64,000 bases of DNA from NCBI GenBank assembly GCA_963839995.1, contig CAWIXH010000003.1:1-64000 (forward strand), in the 5' to 3' direction. The notes under the pieces were generated by a model. The model was not told where the DNA came from, ran no database searches, and saw nothing but the letters and a program-made list of their open reading frames with translations. How positions within the stretch are numbered: the stretch's first letter is position 1; every line of letters begins with the position of its first letter. The position numbers and the translations under genes are program-made. The stretch comes from CAWIUB01 sp963839995 (GTDB lineage: Bacteria > Actinomycetota > Actinomycetes > Mycobacteriales > Jatrophihabitantaceae). This document shows positions 8,286-16,188 of this stretch, in pieces.

Positions 8286-8438
8286 CTATGCGGCGTCGGG
8301 GTGGCGCAGTTCGCCGTGACGCGCTGACGCGATGCGCCGCTCGCACTCATCGGCGATTTCGTCGATCAGGTCGTCCCGGCCGCGTGCCACCAGCCAGTTC
8401 ACCTTGGAAACGTACTCGTCGAGCTCTGTTCCGGTCAC
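8286..8438 (-). CDS. small conserved-looking protein (about 50 aa)
   Basis: From GTG 8438 a 50-codon frame reads TELDEYVSKVNWLVARGRDDLIDEIADECERR, a strongly amphipathic helix pair. A longer in-frame extension upstream to 8600 is basic and Pro/Arg-rich and looks non-coding. The core pattern (Y-V-x2-V-N-x5-GR-x-DL) recurs in the 84-aa protein at 44662-44916, which supports its being real. It lies between the phosphodiesterase gene and the deacetylase on the same strand. Function unknown. Confidence 0.5.
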   Translation of the reverse strand: MTGTELDEYVSKVNWLVARGRDDLIDEIADECERRIASARHGELRHPDAA

Positions 8439-8550
8439 GATTCCCCACCCGAGTTGGCTATTCGGACGCCCTCCACGGTGCCGGGCAGATCTTTCAGCCG
8501 GGTTTATAACGGGTGAACGCCGCATCGGGTAGGGGTGGGGTCGGTCACCT

Positions 8551-9294
8551 TCAGATCCAGTACTCGGCGCCAGGCTGGGCTGCCTCGACCGAGCCGGCAA
8601 ACGCCGCGGATGCCTCGGCTACCGCAGTCGCCCGCGATCCCCATGGTGGGACGTGGGTCACGATCAGCCGGTCGACCCCGGCCCGCGCCGCGTGCTCGCC
8701 GGCCTGGCGTCCCGTCAGGTGCAGGTTCGGCACGTACGGCTCGTCGGGTCCGAACGTGGCGTCACACAGCAGGACGTCGGCGCCGTGGGCCAACGAGGTC
8801 AGCGCATCGCTCTCACCGGTGTCGCCGGAGTAGACGAATGTCCGCTCGCCGTCGGTGACTCGGATCGCGTACGCGGGCACCGGATGGTTGACCTCGGCGA
8901 AGGAAACCACGAACGGTCCCAGCTCGCCGCTGCGCGGCGTGGAGAACTCGAACAGCTCGTGCAGGCCGTGCTTGCGGGCCAGCGGGTCGATGATTGCCTC
9001 GATGCGTCCGCGGGTGCCGGACGGAGCGATGACGGGGATACGGGCCGGCGCCTTGGCCGGGCCGTAACGCAGCGCCACGTGGAAAGCCGCGAGGTCGACA
9101 CAGTGGTCGGGATGCAGGTGCGAGAGCACGATCGCGTCGACCTCGGGTGGTGCCACGTGCTGCTGCAGCGTCCCCATCACCCCGCTGCCCAGGTCGAGCA
9201 CGAGACGGAAGCCCTCGGCTTCGAGGAGGTACCCGGACGCGGGCGAGTCAGGTCCCGGCAGACTGCCCGAGCAACCCAGCACGATTAGCTTCAC
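8551..9294 (-). CDS. metallo-beta-lactamase-fold phosphodiesterase (Rv1339-like)
   Basis: A 247-aa metallo-beta-lactamase-fold hydrolase. The zinc motif HLHPDHCVDL lies near residue 60, and later ligands are in VNHPVPAYAI, YSGDTGESDAL and TFGPDEP...NLHLTGRQAG. The fold is RNase Z/PDE-like. Its position between murI and rph matches M. tuberculosis Rv1339, which has been reported as an atypical class II cAMP phosphodiesterase, so cAMP hydrolysis is the best inference. The start at GTG 9294 begins directly with the first beta strand (VKLIVLGCSGSLPG). The upstream 9295-9391 stretch holds a palindromic repeat, so the gene probably has separate expression from murI. Confidence 0.85.
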   Translation of the reverse strand: MKLIVLGCSGSLPGPDSPASGYLLEAEGFRLVLDLGSGVMGTLQQHVAPPEVDAIVLSHLHPDHCVDLAAFHVALRYGPAKAPARIPVIAPSGTRGRIEAIIDPLARKHGLHELFEFSTPRSGELGPFVVSFAEVNHPVPAYAIRVTDGERTFVYSGDTGESDALTSLAHGADVLLCDATFGPDEPYVPNLHLTGRQAGEHAARAGVDRLIVTHVPPWGSRATAVAEASAAFAGSVEAAQPGAEYWI

Positions 9295-9338
9295 TTGGGG
9301 CCCCCGCGAAATCGTGCAGCGCCAGCGGAGCGATCCGG

Positions 9339-9371
9339 GGTCCCTGCGAAATCGCGAAGCGATTTCGTGGG
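9339..9371. repeat. extragenic palindromic element, family B, copy 1
   Basis: The stem GCGAAATCGC / GCGATTTCGT (9346-9355 and 9359-9368) is flanked by GGTCCCT and GGG. A 33-bp relative with the same boundaries is at 61424-61456. A degenerate half copy precedes it at about 9298-9320. It lies between murI and the phosphodiesterase gene. Confidence 0.7.
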
Positions 9372-9391
9372 CTGGTTTTGTGGGGAGTGGT

Positions 9392-10222
9392 TCATGCGGC
9401 GCCACCCATAGCTGGGCTGACGAAGTCGACGCCGCCCGGGCCGAGGAACCGACGGGCCAGCCGGTCGAATCGGACGGCTTCCCCGGTCGCCTCGAACCGA
9501 TGCACCGGTGCCGGGGCGTCGTCCGGGCGGAGCAGGTCGGCCTGCATCAACACGCGGTACACGTCCTTCGCCGTCTCCTCGGCGCTCGACACCAGCGTGA
9601 CGGAGTCGCCCATAACCACCGAGATCAGGCCGGTGAGCAGCGGATAATGTGTGCAACCGAGAACCAGCGTGTCGACGCCCGCCTGGTTCAGCGGGGCGAG
9701 GTAGGACTCGGCCAGGCCGAGCAGCTGGCGCCCGCTGGTAATCCCGCGTTCGACGAAGTCGACCAGCCGCGGGCAGGCGGCGCTGTAGACCTCGACCCCG
9801 GCGGCCGCGGCGAACGCGTCCTCGTACGCGCCGCTGGTGATCGTGGCGACCGTCCCGATGACGCCCACCCGGCCGTTGCGCGTGGCAGCGACGGCGCGCC
9901 GCACCGCGGGCACGATCACCTCGACGACCGGCACGTCATAGCGCTCGCGGGCGTCCCGCAGGCAGGCAGCGGAAGCGGCATTGCATGCGATGACGAGGGC
10001 CTTGACGCCGGACTCGACGAGCTGATCCAGCAACGCCAGCGCGTACCGGCGCACGTCGGCGAGCGGTTTCGGGCCGTACGGGCTGTGTGCGGTGTCGCCC
10101 ACATAGTGCAGCGCTTCGTGCGGCAGCTGGTCGAGGACGGCGCGTGCGACGGTCAGGCCGCCGACGCCGGAGTCGACCATGCCAATCGGTGCCAGCCGAC
10201 CGCCGGCCAGGGGATGGGGCAC
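9392..10222 (-). CDS. murI: glutamate racemase
   Basis: Converts L- to D-glutamate for peptidoglycan. The 276-aa protein has the paired catalytic cysteines: C80 in VIACNAASA and C190 in LVLGCTHYPLL. It also has the N-terminal VDSGVGGLTV and the YVGDTAHSPYGPK substrate segment. The start codon lies four bases after the rhomboid stop, so the two are likely co-transcribed. The order rhomboid-murI-phosphodiesterase is that of Rv1337-Rv1339. Confidence 0.95.
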   Translation of the reverse strand: MPHPLAGGRLAPIGMVDSGVGGLTVARAVLDQLPHEALHYVGDTAHSPYGPKPLADVRRYALALLDQLVESGVKALVIACNAASAACLRDARERYDVPVVEVIVPAVRRAVAATRNGRVGVIGTVATITSGAYEDAFAAAAGVEVYSAACPRLVDFVERGITSGRQLLGLAESYLAPLNQAGVDTLVLGCTHYPLLTGLISVVMGDSVTLVSSAEETAKDVYRVLMQADLLRPDDAPAPVHRFEATGEAVRFDRLARRFLGPGGVDFVSPAMGGAA

Positions 10223-10226
10223 TGCG

Positions 10227-10904
10227 TCAGGATACGGAGCTGGTGCTGCCCGTGCGCCGAGGCGTGCGCGGATGCAGTAACCACCCGGCCCCCACGCCGG
10301 CGGCGAACCCGCAAACGTGCGCCTGCCAGCTGACGTTGGAGCTGATCGACGGCAACAGCCCGGCGAACAGTCCGCTGAAGAAGAACGCGACGAAGACGGC
10401 GATGACGATCCACAGCAGCCGGCGCGCGAAGAACGCCCGGGCGATCAGGTACCCCATCCAGCCGAAGACGACCCCGCTGGATCCGACGATCAACCCCGCG
10501 GGCGCGATCAGCCAGGTGGCGATGGCGCCGCCGAACATCACGATCGCCGTCACGACGAGCCAGGTGCGCAGACCAGACAACAGCACGACCCAGCCGAGTA
10601 GGACGAACGGTGCCATGTTCGAGATCAGATGCCACCAGCTGGCGTGCAGAAATGGAGACGTGAGCACGCCCCAGAGCCCGTCGACCTCACGCGGCTTGAG
10701 CCCGAATCGGTCCAGCCGGTGGTTACTCGCCGCGTCGAAAGCCTCCACGACGAACAGCAGCGCCGCGATGACAGCCATCAAGGCGAGCGCGCCGCCCCAG
10801 GTGCCGGTGTCGAGGCGCCGCCTGCGTTCGGGCTCCTCGGCGGCAGTGCTCGGCGAGGGCAGCGCCAGCCGGCGGCGTGTCGAGTCGCTGTCCGGGGTGG
10901 TCAC
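10227..10904 (-). CDS. rhomboid family intramembrane serine protease
   Basis: A 225-aa polytopic membrane protein. After a basic N-terminal tail (residues 1-35) there are about six hydrophobic helices. The catalytic serine is in IVGSSGVVFGWMGY and the histidine in SWQAHVCGFAAG. The loop-1 segment HASWWHLISNM fits the family's conserved H...N positions. It is immediately upstream of murI and corresponds in position to Rv1337. A TACCCT box six bases before the GTG at 10904 indicates a leaderless start. Substrate unknown. Confidence 0.9.
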   Translation of the reverse strand: MTTPDSDSTRRRLALPSPSTAAEEPERRRRLDTGTWGGALALMAVIAALLFVVEAFDAASNHRLDRFGLKPREVDGLWGVLTSPFLHASWWHLISNMAPFVLLGWVVLLSGLRTWLVVTAIVMFGGAIATWLIAPAGLIVGSSGVVFGWMGYLIARAFFARRLLWIVIAVFVAFFFSGLFAGLLPSISSNVSWQAHVCGFAAGVGAGWLLHPRTPRRTGSTSSVS

Positions 10905-10910
10905 CCATCC

Positions 10911-10916
10911 AGGGTA
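10911..10916 (-). promoter_or_regulatory. -10 box for leaderless rhomboid-murI transcript
   Basis: TACCCT on the minus strand ends six bases before the GTG at 10904. Confidence 0.45.
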
Positions 10917-10931
10917 TGTCCTCGCAACTTG

Positions 10932-10968
10932 GGGAGTATCCGATCCACCCGCAGGGTCAGATACTCCC
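10932..10968. repeat. 37-bp hairpin element, family C, copy 1 (possible terminator)
   Basis: GGGAGTA and TACTCCC bound a 37-bp segment just downstream of the molybdopterin oxidoreductase stop. The same element, same length, is at 46430-46466 between convergent genes. The internal sequence is partly conserved (CCAGATACTCCC-like right half). Position suggests transcript termination. Confidence 0.65.
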
Positions 10969-10975
10969 GAGGTGG

Positions 10976-12550
10976 TCAGGTGGCCCGGACCGTGATGCGG
11001 TGCAGGCCAGTGGCACCGGACGGGAACGGATCGCGCCGGGTCTCGTCCTGGCCGCGGCCGGCTGTGTCGAACGCCCGCACCTGCAGGGTGTGTTTACCCG
11101 GCCGTTCGACCGTCCACGGATAGACCCATTGCCGCCAGGTGTCGATCGACGGCACCGGCGCCAGGCGGGCGCCCTGCCAGGCGCCGTCGTCCACCTGGAC
11201 CTGGACCTTGCTGACTCCGACGTGTTGGTCCCAGGCGACACCGGCCACGGTCACCATCTCACCCACCCGCACCGCGTGCGATGCGGTCGGCCGGTCGATG
11301 CGGGATGCGACCCGCACCGGCCCCTCGCGCGCCCACCCGCCCTGCACCCAGTACGCCTCCACCGCGTCGAACGTCGTCGCCTCCAGGCTGACGATCCATT
11401 TGCACGCGGATACGTAGCCGAACAGCCCTGGGACGATCATCCGGACCGGGAAGCCGTGCGCGGTCGGCAACGGCACTCCGTCCAGGCCGACCGCGAGCAT
11501 CGCGTCGCGCCCGTCCATGACCACGGCCGTCGGCGTGCCGATCGTGATGCCGTCCGCACCGCTGGCCACGAGCTGGTCGGCCTCGGGGCTCACACCCGCC
11601 TCGCGCAGGATGTCTGCCAGCCGCGCACCGAGGAATCGCCCGTTGCTGATGAGATTCCCGCCGACGTCGTTGGAGACGCAGTTCAGCGTGAGGTAGCGCT
11701 CGATCAGCGGCCGGGCCAGGACGTCGTCGTAGGTCAGCGTCAGCTCGTGGTCGACCATCCCGTGGACGCGCAGCTTCCAGGCCGCCGGATCGAGTTGCGG
11801 CACCGTCAGCGCGATGTCGACCCGGTAGAAGTCGCTCGCCGGGGTCACGAACGGCACCCCGCTCTTGCCGAGGTCGGTGCCGGTGGCCAGTACGGGCGCG
11901 ACCGATCGCGGGGCGGGCAGCCGCACCGCGGCGCGGGCCTTCGAGACGTCTGCCCGGCGGGCCTGCAGGAACCGTCCGCCGACACCGGCGACGAGGGCTA
12001 GCCCCGCGGTTGTGGCGCTGAGAAGCAGGAACCAGCGGCGGTCGGTGGATGTGTCGCCGTGCGTCTCGTCCCCCAGCCGGGTCAGCCGCAGCACCACCGC
12101 GATGCCTACGGCGGTGGCCACGACTGCCGGGACGACGTCGGAGCCGCGGTGCGCCTTCGCCGTCAGCGCGCAGTAGCAGCCGACGGCGCCGAACACGGCA
12201 AGCCCGAGGACACCGAACAAGGGCCGGTAGCCGGCCAGGATGCCGACCACGATGGCCAGCAGGGCGATCGCCAGGTAGATCCCGCTCAGCAGCACGAGCT
12301 TGTCGTTGCCGCCGAAGTCGCGGATCGCCCAGCGCCTGATCGACTCCGGGGTGAGGTCGATCAGCCGGTTGCCGACGGCCACGATCGGCGAGGCGGCCGG
12401 ACGGAAGAACGCCGCGGCCAGTTCCCCGGCGCCGACCGCCGCCCCGGCCGCGAGCACGCCGACCAGGGCTCCGACCCCGGCCCGCGGGCGCGCGGACCGT
12501 AGGTCCAGGCGCTCCGGCACACCCCGCACCAGCCCATCTTCACCCGGCAC
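10976..12550 (-). CDS. membrane-anchored molybdopterin-dependent oxidoreductase (sulfite-oxidase family)
   Basis: About the first 200 residues carry four to six hydrophobic helices. The rest is a soluble sulfite-oxidase-like Mo-cofactor domain: LRVHGMVDHELTLTYDDVL, the cofactor cysteine in TLNCVSNDVGG, DGRDAMLAVGLDG, and HGFPVRMIVPGLFGYVSACKWI. A C-terminal Mo-co dimerisation domain follows (about residues 400-524). The domain would face outside. The start is uncertain: GTG 12550, 12529 and 12520 are in frame. It interrupts the cysM-rhomboid adjacency seen in mycobacteria. Substrate unknown; sulfite or an oxidised protein side chain are options. Confidence 0.85.
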   Translation of the reverse strand: MPGEDGLVRGVPERLDLRSARPRAGVGALVGVLAAGAAVGAGELAAAFFRPAASPIVAVGNRLIDLTPESIRRWAIRDFGGNDKLVLLSGIYLAIALLAIVVGILAGYRPLFGVLGLAVFGAVGCYCALTAKAHRGSDVVPAVVATAVGIAVVLRLTRLGDETHGDTSTDRRWFLLLSATTAGLALVAGVGGRFLQARRADVSKARAAVRLPAPRSVAPVLATGTDLGKSGVPFVTPASDFYRVDIALTVPQLDPAAWKLRVHGMVDHELTLTYDDVLARPLIERYLTLNCVSNDVGGNLISNGRFLGARLADILREAGVSPEADQLVASGADGITIGTPTAVVMDGRDAMLAVGLDGVPLPTAHGFPVRMIVPGLFGYVSACKWIVSLEATTFDAVEAYWVQGGWAREGPVRVASRIDRPTASHAVRVGEMVTVAGVAWDQHVGVSKVQVQVDDGAWQGARLAPVPSIDTWRQWVYPWTVERPGKHTLQVRAFDTAGRGQDETRRDPFPSGATGLHRITVRAT

Positions 12551-12611
12551 CGGGCACCCGGGTCTTACGAGTCCGCGACGAAATCGCTTCGGCCGGACGC
12601 GCCTTACCGCG

Positions 12612-12672
12612 CGCTTTGCCTGTCGCAGCGGGCCAAGTCCGGACCGTCAACCCCGCGTCGACAGGCAAAGCG
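12612..12672. terminator. long inverted repeat after cysM
   Basis: CGCTTTGCCTGTCG (12612-12625) and CGACAGGCAAAGCG (12659-12672) are perfectly complementary, with a 33-base loop that has its own GCGGG/CCCGC pairing. It follows the cysM stop at 12697 on the minus strand, so termination of the mec-cysO-cysM transcript is likely. There is no T run. Confidence 0.6.
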
Positions 12673-12696
12673 ATGACGAGGTGGCCGGCGACCGTG

Positions 12697-13656
12697 TCAC
12701 GCCCAGAGCTGGCCCTCCAGCTGCTCCGCGGCGTGCTGCAGGGATCCCTCGTAGGCGCCGGTAGACAAATACTTCCAGCCACCGTCGGCCACGATGAACG
12801 CGATATCGGCCCTCTCGTCCTCTGCCGCCGCCCGATCACCGATGGCCAAGGCCGCGTGCAGGATGGCGCCGGTGGAGATACCGGCGAAGATCCCCTCGTG
12901 CTCGATCAGGTCGCGGGTGCGCCGCAGTGCGTCGTAGGACGTCACCGAGAACCGCGTCGTCAGCACCGAATCGTCGTAGAGCTCGGGCACGAACCCCTCG
13001 TCGATGTTCCGCAATCCATAGACGAGCTCTCCGTAGCGGGGTTCGGCGGCGACGATCGCAACGTCGGGAACCTTCTCCCGCAGATAACGCCCGATGCCCA
13101 TCAGCGTGCCGGTAGTGCCCAGGCCCGCCACGAAATGGGTGATCGTCGGCAGGTCGCGCAGGATCTCCGGCCCGGTCGTCTCGTAGTGCGCTCGCGCGTT
13201 GGCCGGGTTGCCGTACTGGTAGAGCATCACCCACTCGGGGTTCTCGGCCGCGATCTGCTTGGCCATCGCGACGGCCTGGTTCGACCCGCCCGCCGCCGGG
13301 GAGAAGACGATGCGCGCGCCGAACATTTCCAGCAGTTGCCGGCGTTCGCTCGAGGTGTTCTCCGGCATCACGCAGACCAGGCCATAGCCGCGCACCTTCG
13401 CCACCATGGCCAGCGAGATGCCGGTGTTGCCGGAGGTCGGTTCGAGGATCGTGCTGCCGGGCGTCAGCCGGCCGTCGTCCTCGGCAGCCCTGACCATCGC
13501 CAGCGCGGCGCGGTCCTTGATCGATCCCGTTGGGTTGCGATCTTCGAGCTTCGCCCACAGCCGCACGGGATTGTCGCCATCCCACCGCGGCGACAGCCGA
13601 GGCAGGCCGACCAGTGGAGTGTCGCCGACCGCCTCGGTCAGCGAGTCGTAGCGCAT
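12697..13656 (-). CDS. cysM: CysO-dependent cysteine synthase CysM
   Basis: A PLP enzyme of 319 aa. K47 in NPTGSIKDRAAL forms the Schiff base, EPTSGNTG (about 72-79) binds substrate, and GLGTTGTLMG binds cofactor phosphate. The C-terminus ends in EGQLWA, the active-site tail known from mycobacterial CysM, which uses O-phosphoserine and thiocarboxylated CysO instead of O-acetylserine and sulfide. Its gene starts two bases after the cysO stop, and mec lies just upstream. Together they make cysteine by the oxidant-resistant CysO route. Confidence 0.95.
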   Translation of the reverse strand: MRYDSLTEAVGDTPLVGLPRLSPRWDGDNPVRLWAKLEDRNPTGSIKDRAALAMVRAAEDDGRLTPGSTILEPTSGNTGISLAMVAKVRGYGLVCVMPENTSSERRQLLEMFGARIVFSPAAGGSNQAVAMAKQIAAENPEWVMLYQYGNPANARAHYETTGPEILRDLPTITHFVAGLGTTGTLMGIGRYLREKVPDVAIVAAEPRYGELVYGLRNIDEGFVPELYDDSVLTTRFSVTSYDALRRTRDLIEHEGIFAGISTGAILHAALAIGDRAAAEDERADIAFIVADGGWKYLSTGAYEGSLQHAAEQLEGQLWA

Positions 13657-13658
13657 TC

Positions 13659-13934
13659 TCAGCCGCCAGCGACCGCCGGCAGGATCGTCACCGCGTCGCC
13701 GTCCTGCAGCTTGGTGTCGAGCGAGCCGGTAAAGCGGACGTCCTCGTCGTTGACGTACACGTTGACGAAGCGGTGCAGCCCGCCGTCTTGGGTGACCAGC
13801 CGGCCCTTGAGACCCGGATGATCGGCGTCGAGAGAGTCGAGCAGCGCCGCTAGAGTGTCACCGGACGCCTTGACGGATTTCGCACCCTCCGTGTAAGTGC
13901 GGAGTATTGTCGGGATCTTAACCTCGATGGCCAT
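13659..13934 (-). CDS. cysO: sulfur-carrier protein CysO (ThiS/MoaD-like)
   Basis: A 91-residue beta-grasp protein ending in VTILPAVAGG; the terminal diglycine is thiocarboxylated to deliver sulfur to CysM. LHRFVNVYVNDEDVRF is the family's central strand pair. The ATG at 13934 gives the usual N-terminus (AIEVKIPTILR); the frame extends to 14009 but that extension has no family similarity. AGGAG lies about eleven bases upstream. Coupled to cysM by a two-base gap. Confidence 0.95.
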   Translation of the reverse strand: MAIEVKIPTILRTYTEGAKSVKASGDTLAALLDSLDADHPGLKGRLVTQDGGLHRFVNVYVNDEDVRFTGSLDTKLQDGDAVTILPAVAGG

Positions 13935-14095
13935 TGTCGGTCGTGCTCCTGTCATACGGATTCTGGGTTGATCTGGGGAAACGCGGTGCCCTACTGGGAA
14001 TCGTCCCACCGCGGGCCGCGGGTGGTGGAGCTCACCAACAGTCGTACTCCACGTCCGCCGGGGTGTGACCCAGCAGAACCCGCTCGATCAGGATG

Positions 14096-14512
14096 CTATG
14101 CATAGCGCGCGACCACCTCGACCGGCTCCTCGGTGACGGCACCGTCCAGGATCCGGAACGACCGGAACTCGGCGGCATCGGGTTCCCGCGTCGAGACCAG
14201 CACATAGTGCGCACTCGGCTCCTGTGCGTACGAGATGTCGGTGCGCGACGGGTACGCCTCGGTGGCCGTATGCGAGTGATAGATGACCACCGGCTCCTCG
14301 TTGCCCTCGTCCATCTCCCGCCAGACCTTCAGCTGCTCGACGGAATCGAACCGATAGAACGTCGGCGACCGCTCCGCGTTGACCATCTCGACCAGCCGGG
14401 TCGGCCGGTCGCTGCCAACGATCCCGGCGACGATGCCACACGCCTCGTCCGGGTGGTCCCGGCGCGCATGGGCAACGATCGCGTCGCGCGTCGCCCGGTC
14501 GATGGTCAGCAC
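14096..14512 (-). CDS. mec: Mec-type JAMM metalloprotease (CysO-cysteine peptidase)
   Basis: This zinc peptidase releases cysteine from the CysO-cysteine adduct. The JAMM signature is complete: E23 in PDEACGIV, then H79-x-H81-x7-S89-x2-D92 in YHSHTATEAYPSRTD. The GTG at 14512 follows a TAACCT box by eight bases, favouring a leaderless start; the frame extends further upstream without similarity. A gap of about 160 bases separates it from cysO, so the two may have separate translation starts on one message. Equivalent to Rv1334. Confidence 0.9.
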   Translation of the reverse strand: MLTIDRATRDAIVAHARRDHPDEACGIVAGIVGSDRPTRLVEMVNAERSPTFYRFDSVEQLKVWREMDEGNEEPVVIYHSHTATEAYPSRTDISYAQEPSAHYVLVSTREPDAAEFRSFRILDGAVTEEPVEVVARYA

Positions 14513-14669
14513 GACCCTCAAGGTTAGCCGAGGCTGGCCAATCGGGCTCGTGCCCATCCACAGGCCTGTGCCCATCCACAGCTCGCAGACGTTGGCTGCG
14601 CGCGGGTCGTCCCACTGGCCAGGCTGACTCGGTGTGGCTCAGACTGGATGCGCGAAGGGGGTGGTGTTC

Positions 14670-15245
14670 GTGTCCGCGAGCTCGGCGACGGTCCCACTGC
14701 AGCAGACGTGGACATTCGAGGACCTGCAGGCGCTGCCCGAGGACGTGGACTGGCGACGCTACGAGATCGTCGACGGGGCGCTTGTCGTGAGCCCCGGGCC
14801 AGCACTGGACCATGAGTTCGTCAGCGGCCAGATCCGGGCAGTGATCATGTCGGCGCTCCCGGCCGGATTCAAGGTCGTCGGACCGATAACAGTCGACCTG
14901 CATCCGTCCTACCGAATCCCGGACCTGGTCGTGCTGCCGTTGGACGCTTTCCGCGCTGGCGGGAAGCTCGCGCGTCCCGACGACGTGTTGCTCGCGGTCG
15001 AGGTGGTCTCGCCGGGGTCGGTGACGACGGACCGCATTACGAAGCCGGCGCAATACGCGACTGCTGGCATCGGCGCCTATTGGCGAGTGGAGACACAGCC
15101 CGAGGTCAGCCTCGCCGCCTACGTCCTGCGCGGCGGGGAATCGGTCTATGCCGAGCTCGGGACATGGGTGCCCGGCCAGATCGCGCACATCGGGGAACCG
15201 TTCCATGTCGAGATCACGATCAGCGATCTCGTCCCACCCTCCTGA
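14670..15245 (+). CDS. Uma2 family (DUF820) nuclease-fold protein
   Basis: A 191-aa protein with the PD-(D/E)xK-like Uma2 core: WRRYEIVDGALVVSPGP, then YRIPDLVVLP (acidic residue), LLAVEVVSPGSVTTDR (the E-V-x-S part), and a lysine in the following helix (RITKPAQY). It is implicated in DNA cleavage only by fold. The GTG at 14670 has AGGGGG eight bases upstream; in-frame starts at 14634 and 14664 are alternatives. It is inserted between mec and DUF2017, on the opposite strand. Confidence 0.85.
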   Translation: MSASSATVPLQQTWTFEDLQALPEDVDWRRYEIVDGALVVSPGPALDHEFVSGQIRAVIMSALPAGFKVVGPITVDLHPSYRIPDLVVLPLDAFRAGGKLARPDDVLLAVEVVSPGSVTTDRITKPAQYATAGIGAYWRVETQPEVSLAAYVLRGGESVYAELGTWVPGQIAHIGEPFHVEITISDLVPPS

Positions 15246-15272
15246 CGTCGCTGCCCGACAGCGCCGGCCGGG

Positions 15273-15746
15273 TCAGCCGAGACGCATCGCCACCCGGACG
15301 AGCGAGTCCTGCAGTGCGGTGAGCCACTGATACACGGCACGTGTCTGCGCATCGGGGTCGGCCGGGTCGATCACCGGATCGTCGTCCTCGTGCACGTCCA
15401 GCCGGGTGCCGATCCCGAGCCGCAGGTCGTTGAGGACGGTCAGCCATCGCTCGCTCGCTTCGGCGTCCAGCTCCACCGTCCCACCGTCGCCGGGCAGCTG
15501 TGCTCGGCAGATGCCGATCCGCTCCGATCGCCCATCGCGCAGTGCCGACTCGGTCAGCGACCGAAACTCGATCGCCGCCTGCTCGTCGTCCCGGTATCCG
15601 AGCGGGAACAGCCGTCGGCGCACCGGATCGTCGTCAGGTAACGAGTCGAGCGCCGCATCGAGGTCATCCAAGAGGCCACTCAGCACCTGCGACTCGATGG
15701 GCTCCAGCTGCATCCGGATGGCACCCCGGCGGCGGGTAACCCTCAC
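15273..15746 (-). CDS. DUF2017 family protein
   Basis: A 157-aa soluble, acidic, helical protein. From GTG 15746 it starts VRVTRRRGAIRMQLEPIESQVLSGLLDDL, the usual DUF2017 opening, and includes DDPVRRRLFPLGYRDDEQAAIEFRSLTE. It lies 34 bases downstream of clpS on the same strand, as Rv1332 follows Rv1331 in M. tuberculosis. No catalytic motif is visible, and the function of the family is unknown; constant clpS linkage suggests a role near proteolysis. Confidence 0.9.
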   Translation of the reverse strand: MRVTRRRGAIRMQLEPIESQVLSGLLDDLDAALDSLPDDDPVRRRLFPLGYRDDEQAAIEFRSLTESALRDGRSERIGICRAQLPGDGGTVELDAEASERWLTVLNDLRLGIGTRLDVHEDDDPVIDPADPDAQTRAVYQWLTALQDSLVRVAMRLG

Positions 15747-15780
15747 TGGTCCACACAGCTGTTCGCGCGCTGACGCTCGC

Positions 15781-16086
15781 TCATTCGTCGTGCCGCAGGG
15801 TGGCCCACAGACCGTGGCCGTGCAGGGTGGCAACGTCGAGCTCCATCCGCTCGCGAGTGCCGGACGACACGACGGCCTTGCCCTTCTGGTGCACGTCGAG
15901 CATCAGCTTCTCAGCCTTGGCCTTTGGGTAGCCGAACACGGTCATGAACACGTGCGTCACATAGCTCATCAGGTTGATCGGGTCGTTCCAGACGATCGTC
16001 ACCCATGGGCGATCGGGGTCCGACCGCGATTCGACGCCCGCCTGTTCTTCGCGTTGCGGGGCGAGTGTGCCAGACATGCCTTCCAT
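15781..16086 (-). CDS. clpS: ClpS adaptor of the ClpCP/ClpAP protease
   Basis: A 101-aa adaptor that delivers N-degron substrates to the Clp ATPase. The core WVTIVWNDPINLMSYVTHVF contains the substrate-pocket residues, and MLDVHQKGKAVVSSGTRERMELDVATLHGHGL completes the fold. The N-terminal tail is short and charged. Starts at ATG 16086 or ATG 16077 are both possible. Divergent from pncB, as in mycobacteria. Confidence 0.9.
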   Translation of the reverse strand: MEGMSGTLAPQREEQAGVESRSDPDRPWVTIVWNDPINLMSYVTHVFMTVFGYPKAKAEKLMLDVHQKGKAVVSSGTRERMELDVATLHGHGLWATLRHDE

Positions 16087-16188
16087 GGTGGCATGACACG
16101 ATCAGCCGATGAGCACCGGAGACGACAGCGAGCGAGCATGGCACGGCCGCTGGCGGCCGCTGACAACACCGCGCGGAACGATCAGGCG

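Noticed and set aside
14551..14581. Two TGCCCATCCACAG direct repeats as DnaA boxes or origin
   Set aside because: They do not match the DnaA box consensus and there is no replication gene nearby.
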